From the NCBI GenBank assembly GCA_964019165.1, contig OZ025269.1, positions 11,381,614 through 11,445,613 of the forward strand: DNA of 64,000 bases, given 5' to 3'. The notes under the pieces were generated by a model. It had not been told where the DNA came from. It made no database searches and saw only the letters and a list, made by a program, of their open reading frames with translations. Origin of the DNA: Mastigias papua (Eukaryota > Cnidaria > Scyphozoa > Rhizostomeae > Mastigiidae). The position numbers were made by a program, and so were the translations under genes. Below, piece after piece: positions 11,440 to 24,206 of the stretch. How positions within the stretch are numbered: position 1 is the first letter of the stretch; every line of letters starts with the position of its first letter.

Positions 11440-12200
11440 ACTTCAAATGTTTATTAGGCAGACAATCTCGAGCTATCATTATGTCCATGATTTATAGAAG
11501 ACTCATTAGTAGATGACATTTAGATAATTAAGTAGGTTATGTATGTAAATTAGCTATCACAAATGATTCTATATATTTTGATTGATGTTGTTTAAGCCTA
11601 TAGTCTTAGTGTGATCAAGGCTACTTTGCGAACAGTACAATTTACACATACTCTTTCATTATGACTTCCACATCTATGGTCTTAGCAATGCTTCGCTGTG
11701 AAAAGAGTTACGTTCGGCGAGAAAAATGCACTGAGCACTATGCATTCGAAAGAGTAGGGGAATATGCTTTATCAAAGGACACACTTTAGGTTAAAGTGAC
11801 ACACATGACTTAGTTTTCCCGTTGGTAATATCTGGTGAAGGATTTTCACATTCGGTTGAAGACTACATGATATTACAAACAATCAAAGTGCCCTTTGGAA
11901 GTGCAATGCAATTTTTTTTGATGGATCATTTGTCCATAATTTTCTGAATGCAACGATACCACTTCCAAGCATTAATCTCAAATACTTGTAACAAAGCTGC
12001 ACTATCAAATACCTAGAAAGCTTTGTTCATACATGATTCGGTAAATTGTGCGGACAGAACTGCTAAACCTGTGGAGGATCTCCTTGAATACTATTAAAGC
12101 AGTCGCCTAATGTTGTACATAGAAATCAATGCAATATTCTTACATTTACAGTTTTTACTGTACGATATTCCTTCAGATTTCCAGGGAAAGATGCCAGATG

Positions 12201-13067
12201 CTACGGAAGAACGATATTATTCATTGCTTCAAATAGGAAAACTTAAAAGTTAGTTCAGCCGTATGCATATAAAATTTTGCAAACAATTGTATATTAGTAA
12301 TACTTGCTTCTCAGAGCTATCTAACATTATACCAACTATTCCTTTTTTATACAAGCAATGGCTAGCCTTACATTGTATGCATTTTACGCTTTTTCGTAGA
12401 GAATTATAATTTTGCAATCTGATCCTGGTTGTTCTTGTATGCAAAATAGTTTACTTGCCACCAGCACCTTTTTGCTTGCGATGGAAAAAAATTTTCTTTA
12501 CCTTAAGGCTGTACATCTCTTGACACGTCTTGCTCTAAAAAAGTAAAATTGCCTTTTAGTTTTCTTTCTTCACCAGGGTTGGAACCGAGTGAAAGATAAC
12601 CAGATTGTTCTAATGCTACCCAACATTCTGGAGATGACTTGAGCAGTGTAGTGGTCAAGGAAAAAAGTCATTAATGTGTCACAAACTGTGAAATTTAGTT
12701 GTTCGACCAGGGATGTACCTTAAAGGCCAGGGGGTAGTCCTGATACTTTGCACCCCCTGGTATCGTCTTCGTAGTGTTGTAAAGTAGATTGTTAGTTTGT
12801 AAATTGTTAACAATAATAATTTGCAATAATTCTTATATCTATAGAACAAAAATTACGGTAGTGCTGGCATACTTTTCTTGCATAATGCATGTAATATCAT
12901 ACGAATTCAGTTCAGCTCAAGCAATTGTAACGTATTAAGTCAAATAATAGTGTGCCAGGAGCACAGGGGTTAAAAAGTAAATATGCATACCCTGCATTCT
13001 GAAAGACAAACATCCAAGAATAAGAAGAATACGTGTTAAGGTAATAAAATGCAAATAGAGGAAGACA
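12201..13067. other. Non-coding stretch with a short hairpin
   Basis: Contains a 9-bp perfect stem, CCAGGGGGT at 12727-12735 with its complement at 12752-12760. Short splice-bounded frames near 12468-12610 exist on both strands and are too ambiguous to call. Confidence 0.5.
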
Positions 13068-13292
13068 TATAGGGTGCAGATAGGGTAGGGTGCAGATAGG
13101 GTAGGGTGCAGATAGGGTAGGGTGCAGATAGGGTAGGGTGCAGAAAGGGTAGGGTGCAGATAGGGTAGAGTGCAGGTAGGGTGCAGATAGGGTGCAGATA
13201 GGGTGCAGATAGGGTGCAGATAGGGTGCAGATAGGGTGCAGACAGGGTGCAGATAGGGTGTAGATAGGGTGCAGATAGGGTAGGGTGCAGGT
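13068..13292. repeat. G-rich minisatellite
   Basis: Tandem array of about 225 bp built from an 11-bp unit (AGGGTGCAGAT) and a 16-bp variant that adds AGGGT. Several GGGTAGGG doublets make G-quadruplex formation on the + strand possible. The Pro/Tyr/Cys-rich minus-strand frame across it is a by-product of the repeat. Confidence 0.92.
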
Positions 13293-14103
13293 GCGATAAT
13301 GCAGAGTGTAAGGAAACTTCATTTGCTTCAATAAATTAAGAGAGGAACTCTGTAATATTGCTAGGGCTTTGGGGAGGATAACTGGGGTAAATTCTCAGGA
13401 TTCGTGCCCCACCAAGTACCAGGGGGATGCTACTAATGCTAGCATTTAGCGACTTTAAATCTCAAAAGGGTTTGTGATATTTGCAATCCCGGGATCCCAA
13501 ATGGTTTTCGACTGGTCCTCTGTTTCAAAGGTAATTTCCTAGAGCAAAAGAATATGTTGCAGATATTGTCATAATATTTAATGCACTTGGCACTTAAACC
13601 TATCCCCCTCACTTCTACACCTCTGACAACGTGATTCCATGCCAGTCAAGCATAATGATGAATTAATTATCTATTGACATGGGATCAATAACTAATGTTC
13701 ATGAAATGTCTTGATAAATTCCAGCTGAAATAAAGGATACTATGACGCATCTTACATAATGCAATATGAAAATAATAGATGCGCTAAAACGTTTTAAAAT
13801 CTTGAACACTACTGGATTTTGATTTTGAATTAAAGCTTAGAATAAGCATATTACTGTTTGACAGAGAGGCGATGAGCACTAATCTTTCAGGTCAGATATC
13901 TGTTAACTTTGCAAATTAGGAATATAATGCTTTCAAAGACAATTCAAAGCACTTTGATTGTGAAAATACTTCTTCATTGAGCTGATTTCTTCACAATCGA
14001 TTTTTGAAATATACGTGGGTTCTTTCTGGGACTGTCTCATCTCAACACTCACAAGTCATATATTATTAATGCACTACAATATACATTATTTGCAATTAGG
14101 GCA

Positions 14104-14304
14104 GTGTATAACTACCTCCTGGCAATCCTAGAAGGAAGTGTAGAAGGCATAAGATCACGAGGTGCTCAGAGAAGAAAGTGCTCAGACGATGTGAAAGACT
14201 GGCTCAACATCACAAACTACGGTACTTTGAAAAGGACACCTGAAGATAGAACAGCTTGGAAAGTGTTGATTGACAACTTACGGTTGCCGAAATCGTCACC
14301 TTAA
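14104..14304 (+). pseudogene. Non-LTR retrotransposon C-terminal fragment
   Basis: A 66-codon frame containing RSRGAQRRKCSDDVKDWL, then TPEDRTAWKVLIDNL before the stop. This matches the conserved C-terminal tail of many LINE proteins (a basic patch, then a W..D...W block, then A/PEDR..W). It is followed by a short ATGAATGAAT run that may be the element's tail. No reverse transcriptase core lies upstream, so it is a 5'-truncated copy. Confidence 0.5.
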
Positions 14305-14640
14305 ATGAATGAATAACTACCTCCACCCCCCTCCTCCCACTTCACAATGTAGCTGACAGGCCTACTGACAAAAGAAATGCACTGTTGACTTTAGTCGAAT
14401 TATTGTCTATAGGATACATTCTGTGAAACAAAAAATGCCCAGGTGGGGGCACATCACAGTATCCTAAGTAGTTATTGAAACTAAACTGAAGGCTGCATAT
14501 AATAGAATGAAGACTAGTAATGCATCTTCTTAGTTTCAACTCAGCTATTTCATGTACTCTGTTAGTCACATTGTGTATGTATGAGTCTTCCTCAGTTGTA
14601 CGATAGTACATTCATTCAGCAAAAAGAGTGTGAGAGTTTA

Positions 14641-15984
14641 CGAGGGGCAAATAAGTGATTTTTTCTTACACTTTGCTCAAAGTAGCAAAAAATTCATGGA
14701 AAAAATCCCATAAAAAGCACTTACAAATCACAAGAAAATTGTAAAATCACATGAATTCAAAAAGTCATTGCGAAAGTCACATAAAATAACTCAAAAATCA
14801 TAGGAAAATGTAAAATAACATGAAATCCATAAAAATAAGCCAAAAATAAAATTCACGTGCAAAAATAATCAAAATCAAACTGAAAATTCTGCGTGAAAAA
14901 TTTTCAGACAAACAATTGTCCAAAAATTTATTTGTACGAAATTTAGAGCTGTCCGAAAATTTGTTACATCAAGCGTTTCTACACATAATATGCATTGAAT
15001 GATCTTAAAAATACGAAATTAATGGATGAACGTTGGTTTTCGTTTTGGCAAAGCTAACAGATCTTTTCCAGCCCTTAGACGTTAAGTGGAAGTCTGCAAA
15101 AAAGAGTTTTAAAGTAAAACTTCGAAGAGTGGTATGTAAAAGAAATGTCTTTCCAAATGAAAAGACGAAGGGGAATTTGCGAAGGCCATTGAATAGCCGT
15201 TTTGTGATAAAGCCAATGCGCGCTAGGTATCTCCATGGCTTCTAGGAATACATGCTCAGTTCCATTGATGTGACACGAACGAGCTCAGTTCCATTGACAA
15301 CAATTGATGAAGCTACAGAAAGTGAACTTCAGCCAGAAGACGATTTTGAAACGAATTGAAAAATATATACCTAGATATGAAAGCTACAATAAATAATGGG
15401 TAATCGCAAAATGAAAGATTTTTCATTCCTTTTCAATGCAATTCAGAAAATGGCTAGTGTCAATACACAAATCTTTATAAGAAACTAGCCATCTGAGCCT
15501 GTTCAATACTGAATGCTCCTTAACATCAGTAATCTGACGTGCGTAGGCTCCATAATTGAAAAATCTGGCAAATATTTGTCGGAAAATTTATTTGCCCAAA
15601 ATATCCAAGATTTGTCAGGAAATATTTTCCCTGAAACTTTCTGTCTGAAATGTTATTCGCTGAAAATTGTTGTTCTTACTGTAGTAAATCCCAGTCATGT
15701 CACTCTATAGCTTTCTCTTTGCGCGTGTATTGTTTGCCAGCTGCCCTCGCTTAGATTTATAATTCTATGAAATTGGGCAACTTGGGGGAAATAGCATGTT
15801 ATGCACGTGTGACTCGTTCTGGCTCCATGGATTTCTCCGAGGAGCAAACCATTAATTCCTCTCGTACACCTTGCCCAAAACCACAGAAATCACAGACAAA
15901 TCATTAAAAAATCACTGGAAAATCACATGACTTTTTGAAATCAAAATGTCTCATACACCTTTTCAAGTTGCAATTTGCCCCTCG
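14641..15984 (+). mobile_element. DNA transposon, 1344 bp, 12-bp TIRs and 8-bp TSD
   Basis: The ends are perfect inverted repeats CGAGGGGCAAAT (14641-14652 and its complement at 15973-15984). They are flanked by AGAGTTTA (14633-14640) and AGAGTTTG (15985-15992), an apparent 8-bp target duplication with one mismatch. The interior is very AT-rich with many short AAATCAC-like repeats, and includes one transposase-like fragment. An 8-bp duplication is typical of hAT- and P-type elements. Confidence 0.65.
15033..15245 (+). pseudogene. Transposase-like remnant inside the TIR element
   Basis: The frame carries LTDLFQPLDVKWKSAKKSFK and later IKPMRARYLHGF. The first block resembles the (L/T)TD.(L/F)QPLD..V...FK segment near the end of pogo/Tigger-type DDE transposases, and the second resembles the KP.HA.W block that follows in some relatives. 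Coding-like sequence continues in another frame to about 15357. The catalytic aspartates are not visible, so this is an inactive remnant. Family assignment is inference and conflicts with the 8-bp target duplication. Confidence 0.38.
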
Positions 15985-18274
15985 AGAGTTTGAACAAAGT
16001 TGATAAGACAAGCCTTTTTAATCTATACTAGTTTTGCTACAGGAGGAATTTCTCCAGGTGAGAAGTTTAGCTTCACTGTATTGAGAAATAGCAGTGAATT
16101 CAATCAATGGCCTATCGACAGAGAGGTTCTTGTGACTTTCAATGGTGTGATCTTCCAACAACAATAGCAGTACAGTTCAAAGGTAAACTTCAAAAGGAGA
16201 AGATCTTATGATAGTATGAATAAGAACAGTAATAAAAACGCAACAGCTAATAGATAAGGGGGTGAACTGCATCTAGTCTTGTATTGAAAGCAACGAGCGC
16301 TTGTTTGATTCAAAACTTTCTTTATAACAACTTACACTCTTCTTTTTAATAAGAATACCTAAATTTTTTCCGTGCCTCAATGTTCATAAATTTTTGCGAT
16401 TTTGAGCCCAGAATTCTTCTTAAATAATCCTTAAATATCAAAGGTGTAACTTCTCCTAAAAATGTAATGAAAATATCCCAATCCTTGTTGATGTTGTACT
16501 ATATTAGAAAACTAAGCAAGAGTTTATATTTTGCATCGATAATGCAAAAGTACATCTGAAAGCAGTATTATAACTGTGATGCAAAAAATCTTTATGTCTT
16601 GATGAAGCTTGAGCCTCGCTTTATTCTTAAATTATTCCTGAATTTGAGCGATTTTGAGCCTCAATAGTCGTATAAACTTTATTCTTATAACAAAAAACAG
16701 TGTATTACGAAGGACAGTATTAACACTGAGCAAAAGAATGCAAACCTCGTTTGGATGGCTTTTAACTTAGTAACTCAAGATGAAATCCCATGTTTATGCA
16801 AAGTTGTCCAAGATGTCTGGCTTCAAACTGCAAAACCACCTCATACCACAATGCCTGAGATGTATTATGGTGGTGCTATTGGCTTTGGTGAATAACGCAA
16901 GATCCCAATTAATTTGTAATATTTGCTTATTTGCTGTTTATCTGTTGTACAGCCGACCATACTGTTCAGCGTTTTTGTTTTTATTGAATAATTCAGTTCG
17001 AATTTCACGCGTGAGTTAACCCATTTCAAAACTGTTCCTATATGATTTCTATACTCATTGTTCAACAAGCTTTAACTAAAAAACAATGGCAAGGCATTCT
17101 TGAAAGTTTACTTCAGCAACCTCAATAAAGATGTATTACTTGCAATCTCAGAAAATACATCACTGATACCTTAACATGGATTGACACTATTTATGGAAAA
17201 GAGTAAAAGCTATTATATTTACATATTGGATATCTAGACGACACAGATGATTTAGCAATGTTTCTAGACAAATACCGGTTACGTCTGATTTCCTACGTAG
17301 TTATTCTAGGCATACTATACCAAAAAGAATGGAACCAATGTTCTGGATCAATAATTTTATTCCAAGTATTACAAAGGCGAAACTTATTATTTTCACAAGA
17401 GGCATGACGAATATTTGCCTAACAAACGAATGTGTGGCTTGCTTAATAAAAGAGCATGCCATGCCCGTAAACATGAAAATTAAATTTTGAAACTGTTGCG
17501 TTTGTTCATTTTCCATAAACGTTACGGTCTTCTGGTCCAAAAAGCAACAACGAAAGAGCGACAGATGCAATCGTTCAGGATCGCCCTACCAATATTGGAT
17601 CAGCGAGACAAAAATTGCCTGAAGGAATGCACTTGATATCATTGCAAAGGTGCTGCAACCCTCAACCCTTACTGGTTTCACCCCTTTTGTATCATTCTCA
17701 CTTCAATTGTATTGTGGTCTTCTCGAATGACTTATGATAAAAGATATTGGAATGAAATATCAATCAAATGTCATTGGATATATTGAATGTATGGAAGCAT
17801 TAAATCCCCCCCCCCACCCACCTTCATAACAATACCTGTGGTACCTGAAGAGTGGAGAGCAAATCGACTTGCGCAATAATATGGTTTAAGTTAAGTTCTA
17901 CGAAGGAGGGGCTTTCTGCAAAACTCATTAATAAAGATGGAGGCTGTTGCGGTATGGGGCGTATTCAAAATTTAATATCCTGAAAGGGAGAATCTATTAG
18001 GTATGCAAAACATGTGTAACGAATCAACCAATTTGAGTGGAAGGATTTTTATCATCCAATTTCATTATCCTCTTCTATTTTCCTATTTAATGAAGTGTAA
18101 CTGTTTTAAGATCTTGGACAGGCAATATGGACTATGCATGATTAAACACTTCAAACCATGACTGTAATTTAAATTTTCTGTTTTTCCATAATTGCATCTA
18201 AGTAAAGCTAGACACAGCAAGCCTAAACCCTATCCCTAACGCAATCCATCGAGGATGCATACGATCTGTCTCAC
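15985..18274. other. AT-rich stretch, one weak membrane-like frame
   Basis: A minus-strand frame at 17301-17570 contains a hydrophobic segment around VKIISFAFVILGIKL. It could be an exon of a membrane protein together with the candidate at 18275-18405, but evidence is thin. A C-rich run lies near 17806-17817. Nothing else recognised. Confidence 0.4.
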
Positions 18275-18405
18275 CACGAAGATACGATCTGTCTAGTGCA
18301 ACAATATTTGCGCAGAAACTATAAGCAGAAATTGCTGATGAAAGCAGGACATAATACCAAGCATCTTTCACATATGGAACACATATCACTGCTATGACGA
18401 CAAAA
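18275..18405 (-). CDS. Possible internal exon of a membrane protein
   Basis: Minus-strand block of 131 nt between an acceptor (CACTACCTTAG) and a consensus-like donor (CGTG|GTGAGA). The frame starts FVVIAVICVPYVKDAWYYVL and continues SSAISAYSFCANIVALDRSY. This gives two hydrophobic stretches separated by a short polar turn, as in a multi-pass membrane protein. Family unknown and flanking exons not established. Confidence 0.25.
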
Positions 18406-21026
18406 CTAAGGTAGTGCTGGCGTTGTATATTATTTTAAGGAGAATCACACCTTGGCAGGTGCTCGCATACAATGCTATACAATTGTTCTTTAAACTGACT
18501 ATCAATTCTTAACCGCTGGCTGATTCGTAACCATTAACAATTAATTTATCCCTTAGATTATGTCAGCATGAATGGCTCACTATTCCTCGTAAAGTTACAC
18601 AGCTGAGAGGTTGACAAAAAAGGCGATAGAAGAAAGCGAACATCTTAAAATGGTACGTATTTATTGTCGCTTATGGAGATTTTTACAGACAATCTTTAAC
18701 GGTATGATTGTCAGCCTCATTCGGTTAACTTCTTAATGGACATGAGTATAGGAATGTGAGAAGCAAAGGAACCCTTGTAGTTTAAATCTTATGAACATAT
18801 GTACAGTATCTGAATGATTTATATAATGAAATGTCACCATACCAAAAGGACGGCAAAGATCTTTACAACCCTAGGACTCTTACAATTTTCCACGGACAAG
18901 ACAGTGAACATATATTAGTAAATCGGATTACCTTTAAATGGCAGCACTCTATCTATGAATTACAGACAATAAATTTTGATACAAGTTTGCTTTTGAAGTA
19001 AGGCAGACATAACAGAAAGTTTATGGAAACCAGGACCTAAAATAAATGTGGATCTTACTAACTTTTCGAGTTGTAAATCGAAGCTGCGCATGTGTAATTG
19101 GGGAAATTGTGGATTTGTAAATAGGGATATGTATTTGTTGCATGTACTTCGTCATAACTAGCACAAATTACTATGTGTACTGTTGACATACATGTATGAA
19201 AATTTATTAGTTTTCAGGTAACATTAGAATTCATCATTTTGCTTTTTGGATTACTTGGTAGTTTTTAGTTTCTGCCACGCCCTTTATGCAAATCCTAGGA
19301 CAGACCACTTGTGTTCTATAATTGTAGGCCTGTACACACTTACTTTAGGTTCTACTTGAAACCTTTCCAGAGAATGAACTGTTTATGTACTTATTGTAAT
19401 GAACATAAAATCCTCTACCTGCTTGTGGATCGAGTAAAGATGTCTCTTTGTAAGCCTACCGATTTGTTACCATATGCACATAACGCATACACAGTGTTGT
19501 CTTGACACTACTTCTACCACGCCAGAGTGGAGCTGTTCAAGTTGTCCTATTTGTATCATAAGATAAAGGTTGTGAAACTAGCAGCTCTGTTCTTTGGTAG
19601 AAAGAGGAAAATATCAATCTTAGGAAAGCAAGTTTAGCCCTTTCTCACAAAGAGATGTCAGTTAAGGCCTGAATGTCATGACAGCAGGAGGGCTCTTACT
19701 TTTTGTATATCATATAGCCAATTGAATTGTTCTTAAATACACAAATGAAAAATATGCAATATGCAATTTGGTTAGAAAAGTGAAACTTCAAGTGTAGGAA
19801 CACGGGCTGCAATATCACCCATCAGTGGCGTACCCGACATGGGTTGATGTTAAAGCAACTACTATGGGCCCCCAAACCTTTGAGGCCCTAAAGGGATCCC
19901 TTAGAAGTTTTCAAGGAGCAAACTTAAAATGTTGCTTACCAAGTCGATACACCCTGTTCACAGGCTATTTTCTGTTCTTTTTATTGATGAAAGTCTTCCT
20001 GCGTTATTTTGTCTAGATTTGGGGAGAAGCTTTGAGCCTGAAAGAGGTCCATTCTATTACACCACTGTATCATGCAGATTTTTAGAATTTCATGGAGAAT
20101 GTTTAGCTATACCTCGTCATGTCTTTGATCATTAATTTTATCTTGCATCACTTGTATTAGATACTACAACTTGACAAGACATTAAGGAGAGTCGTTAGGT
20201 ATGAAAGATTGATGGGTGAGGTACTAAATTTGATAGAATTCTATGGGCCTTTACATTACAGCAGAATTTGAGCAAATTTGAATAAAAAGTCATTTGGCCC
20301 GTGTTATGTTATTTGCTATATTACCCAAAATATAGCATTCAATCTTGCTCGTAGCAGAAAACTCTTGCAGATTATAGCATTACCTCAAAATCTTTTCGTT
20401 CACAGTTACATCTATTCAATATCTTGATAGAATAAAAAGATTATAGCGCCGTGCAAGAGACACTCATCATTGAAATATGCTAAGATATTTAGTTCATATT
20501 CTTCCTATTATTGTGAAGAACCGTACCCATAAAATGTATGCTTTGTCAAAAGCTCCAAATCCTGGGTAGCAACCGTGAGTGATTTTGGAATTAGATAGCT
20601 AATTTATTTTGCTGATAATGTGAACAATTAGAAGACACAATCAGGGATGGTGCTAGCCACAAGGCAGGAGAGATTTTAACAGACCAAGCCATTCTTCAGA
20701 CTACGCCTTTTGAGATCTTGCTCCTTGAGCACAACAGCGCAAAATAGCTTTCTCAACCATTTTGTCCTGATGAGAACTGGAAGACATTCCCCACTTCCCC
20801 TCGTGGCGCCTCCCTGGACTCAAATGCGAAGATGAGCTCCTTGTTACCGTGCAGTGATTTTGATGACGACCATGATGATTGTATTTCAATGGAGTAGAAA
20901 AACGATACAGCTGGTAGATGTAAAGATGTAGGCTGCAGTCAGACTGAACCAATCCTGAACTAGGGCCTTTATGCACTTGTATCAAACCACCATAGGTTAC
21001 ATCCCATGTGTTCAGATTAGGTTAAA
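18406..21026. other. Non-coding stretch
   Basis: Only short frames without recognisable domains. Nothing supportable. Confidence 0.5.
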
Positions 21027-21260
21027 ATGCATCAGCAAGTTATGCTAGAAAATTTGTGGGTTCCAGGACAGATTTGTTACAAGCAAGAATTAGCAAGGGA
21101 CAAAAACGTGGAATTTGAGTTTCTCATCACGAAAGTTGAATGGATACCTGCTATTTGGGATTCTGGAAACCCAATGAATTGCTATAGTGAATTGATGAAA
21201 AAATGTACTTGTCCGAAATCGCAAAAGTATTACGTTTGGATGAAAGCACAACACTGCTAG
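21027..21260 (+). CDS. Unidentified 77-codon open frame
   Basis: The frame preserves coding-like composition with several Trp, Tyr and Cys residues (VEWIPAIWDSGNP, then CTCPKSQKYYVWMKAQHC before TAG). The Cys-containing end could be an extracellular domain fragment or transposon-derived. No family recognised, and whether it is translated is unknown. Confidence 0.2.
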   Translation: MHQQVMLENLWVPGQICYKQELARDKNVEFEFLITKVEWIPAIWDSGNPMNCYSELMKKCTCPKSQKYYVWMKAQHC

Positions 21261-21796
21261 GTGAGTTTCTGGAAAATATAATTGAGATTTCCTGAAAAGC
21301 TTACAATATTGTTAACGAGCTATTTGCTCAGGAGAAACTGTGGTACAATGTAATGAAATAACTTTACTTTGATAAATTTGTAACATTTAAGATTACATTG
21401 AATAAGAAAATGACAAAAATTACAATTTCTACGAAATTTCTGCTCCTTTTAGACTCGTAAAAAACGATACAAATGTGCTTCTTATTTGAATGTTTGCGTT
21501 TTTCCTGATTTGCACGTCCATGAATTTCAGTGCCTTGATATCCTTCAACAAGTGAAACATTTTCGCTTAAATCGTTCAAGTGAATACATCCTCGTTCAAT
21601 AGTAATGTCATACAATAAGCAAGCAGATTAAAACTTTGTCAGAATTCCTGAAAATCTGCAATTACCTAACGCTACAACAGACTTTCTTCTGGTCATATGC
21701 CGAATTTTCTGTCCTGCCTATAATGCAATCATCTGTGAAGATTTATGCAAGGCCTAAGCGATACATTCTGAAGTACTAGATATCACATTCATTCCT

Positions 21797-22745
21797 GTGG
21801 TTTCCGTTTGGACTTCTTCCAAGAAACGACCATCAGCACAATGTTTGGCTTACTATGATACACATCACAGGACCAATGTGTTGGTAGACACCAGACCCGT
21901 TGGTCATAGTGCAACTTTATCACAAAAATCACCAGAATCTCTCCCTCTGAAAAGTATTGGCTATGACAGTAGAGAATTGACTCCAGTGGCAACGTTGGCA
22001 GTTGAACAGCGTTACTTACAAACTGAAAAAGAGGCGCTGGCGATTTTGTGATCTTTTGAACATTTTCACTTGCATTTGTAAGGACAGCAATTTACTCTTG
22101 TTACACATCGAAGACCTCCTCTTGAAGTCATTTATGTCAGTCGCAATTCGAAACCATCGGCTAGAATCGAACGGTGGTTCTCACGACTTCAACCTTACTT
22201 GTTCAACGTTATTTATACCCCTGGCTCGGACAATCCTGTAGATTACTTTTCCAGGCACCCAGTGTCGCCTAATATTATTGTCCAACAAAATGTGACTGAA
22301 CGGTTTATCATTTTTGTAGTTAAGCATAGTGCACCTAAAGAAATGTCTCTTAAGGGAATCAAAAGTTCAAAGAGGAATTAACAATTTGTTCGCAAAATGT
22401 CCCTCGCGTGACAATATTTGCTATTCCCAAATCTTGCAAAGCGTGCCGTTGGGTTGGCATATGAAAGCCATCAAGGCTTGGCCAAAAACAAGGCATCATT
22501 ACAAAGATAATTTGCTTTAATGGAGTTAACGAGTTAGTCCAACAAGTCATTGATTCCTGTCTTGCTTGTCAAGCTGTAGGGAATTAAATCCTTTCATAAC
22601 TTTGGAACCATCAGAAATGCCTATTCGTCATGGCATACCTTGTATATTAACTCATCATTCCTTCGTAACTCCAAACTGACTCCAAGCTAACGGTAAAGTT
22701 GAACGTGTCAATCAGCCTTTACAAATAGAATTCAGACAGTAGTCA
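21797..22745 (+). pseudogene. Ty3/Gypsy pol remnant (RNase H and broken integrase)
   Basis: The first part reads as the RNase H region that follows Gypsy-type reverse transcriptase: LAYYDTHHRTNVLVDTRPVG, GYDSRELTPV, EKEALAIL, then RIERWFSRLQPYLFNV and YTPGSDNPVDYFSRHP. Two nonsense codons (near 22049 and 22073) interrupt this frame. The integrase zinc-binding half follows after frame changes, with AYESHQGLAKT and VIDSCLACQAV as the His and Cys pairs. An integrase end-like block, NGKVERVNQPL, comes soon after. The catalytic DDE core that should separate them is missing, so there is an internal deletion. This copy is dead. Confidence 0.82.
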
Positions 22746-23190
22746 TTGAAGGAAGATGTAGAGACAAGAGCTAAATTGTTTGTTGTTACAGTAGCAATTC
22801 CATTATTAGTTACTTTCTTTTCCACTCCAGTCATTCATTTATTGTGTGTTTTTCCTACAACACATTGCTATGACTTCCTCTAAACTAGCGCAAAAACTAA
22901 CATCACACTAACCTTCTATTGTGTTATAACACCCTTCCCTTTGTTTAGGCCTATTTTCATACCAGCTTTCATGCCTTGCCATAGCTAGCCTAGCCCTTCC
23001 TTTCCCACATAGGTTTTGTTTATTTCATCTTTTTGCGTAATTCGGGGGAACAAATGTATACAGCATATTAAAATTGTTCCTTGTTTCAACTCTACAAATG
23101 ATAATAAAGCAAAAACTAAAATTGTATGCAAACCCCCCCCCCCCCCATTGCACAACTAAAATTGTACGCAAGAAACTTTATTTTTATCGG
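22746..23190. other. Flank of the Gypsy remnant
   Basis: No coding sequence recognised. Contains a homopolymeric C run near 23132-23145, flanked by two copies of the short phrase AACTAAAATTGTA. Confidence 0.5.
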
Positions 23191-24045
23191 GCAACACTTT
23201 GGGTTCTTCTTATGAGGGTGAGCAGTTACCATAACTGCATCGGACCTTAAGCCCAGAAAGGCTGTTTACTACATACAACAAGACTCCACAGGAAGGCAAG
23301 ATGGCAACAAGATGGCCTAAGTAATACGAAATACAACACAACATAACTAAAACACCAAACTCAATCCGTTACACCTTCCCCTCCCTTAAAGCTACAGGGT
23401 ACTACAACGATAGCTGCCTGAGTCCAAGTAAGACACAAAAACAATAATGGTCAAAGAACCTGCATGGGTCCCTGGACGTAGACTGGCAAACAAAGGCAGT
23501 GCTTGCATCATCACTGGATGTTTCCAGCCACCAAGTAATATCTTTGAAAATAAACGAAAAACTTGAAGGCTCACTCTGGCACTTCTCCTGCAACCCTCAA
23601 TGGCTAGTATACTTTTGCTCTAGTCGGGTATCTTCTTAGACTTTGGAACTTGGAAAGTCAGTGTCGTAGTCGAACGTTAGGAGGTAGTATACAAATTGCC
23701 ATAGGAATTGAACGAATCGCGGATCAAAGCATAAAATGAGACATGTAAAAGTCAGGAAAAAGCAACAGCACTTAGCCATCATCAATAAGTCTCACATCCG
23801 CAAAATAGCAGTACCTTATCCTTTCTGAATACTTCTACCATCCACTGTTCACCACTATCCCACCTCTGTCACCAATTACAACGCTTTGGGTTCTGCTTAC
23901 GATGGTGAGCAGTCACCATAATTGCATCGTACCTTAAGCCCAGTAAGGGTATTTACTACACACAACAAGACTCCCTAGGAATTCAAGGCTGAACTACGAA
24001 AAACAACACAACATAACTAAAAGATCAAACTCAATACGTTTCTTA
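23191..24045 (-). mobile_element. LTR-like repeat pair with PBS and PPT (internally deleted element)
   Basis: Two direct repeats of about 175 bp, 23191-23373 and about 23875-24045, roughly 80% alike, flank about 500 bp of unrelated sequence. Read on the minus strand, TGGTGACAGAGGTGGG (23874-23859) follows the upstream repeat and has the form of a tRNA 3'-end primer site beginning TGG. A purine tract AAGGGAGGGGAAGG (23387-23374) directly precedes TGTAACGG, the start of the downstream repeat. That is the order LTR, PBS, internal, PPT, LTR. The outer LTR ends are eroded and I found no clear target duplication. No protein is encoded. Confidence 0.6.
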
Positions 24046-24167
24046 CGAAAAAGATCTTTATTAACCGTCAAAATTAAGTTTGTCAGAATGAAAAGCAACA
24101 GCAACTATATAATAAGGCATATGCTGACAAACTTCGACATGCGACGGAAGATAAACTTAAAATTGAA

Positions 24168-24206
<39 letters not shown>

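Noticed and set aside
12468..12610. Short splice-bounded frames on both strands
   Set aside because: Mutually exclusive candidates overlap on opposite strands; too short and ambiguous to call.
12912..13331. 139-codon Pro/Tyr/Cys-rich minus-strand frame
   Set aside because: Translation of the G-rich minisatellite.
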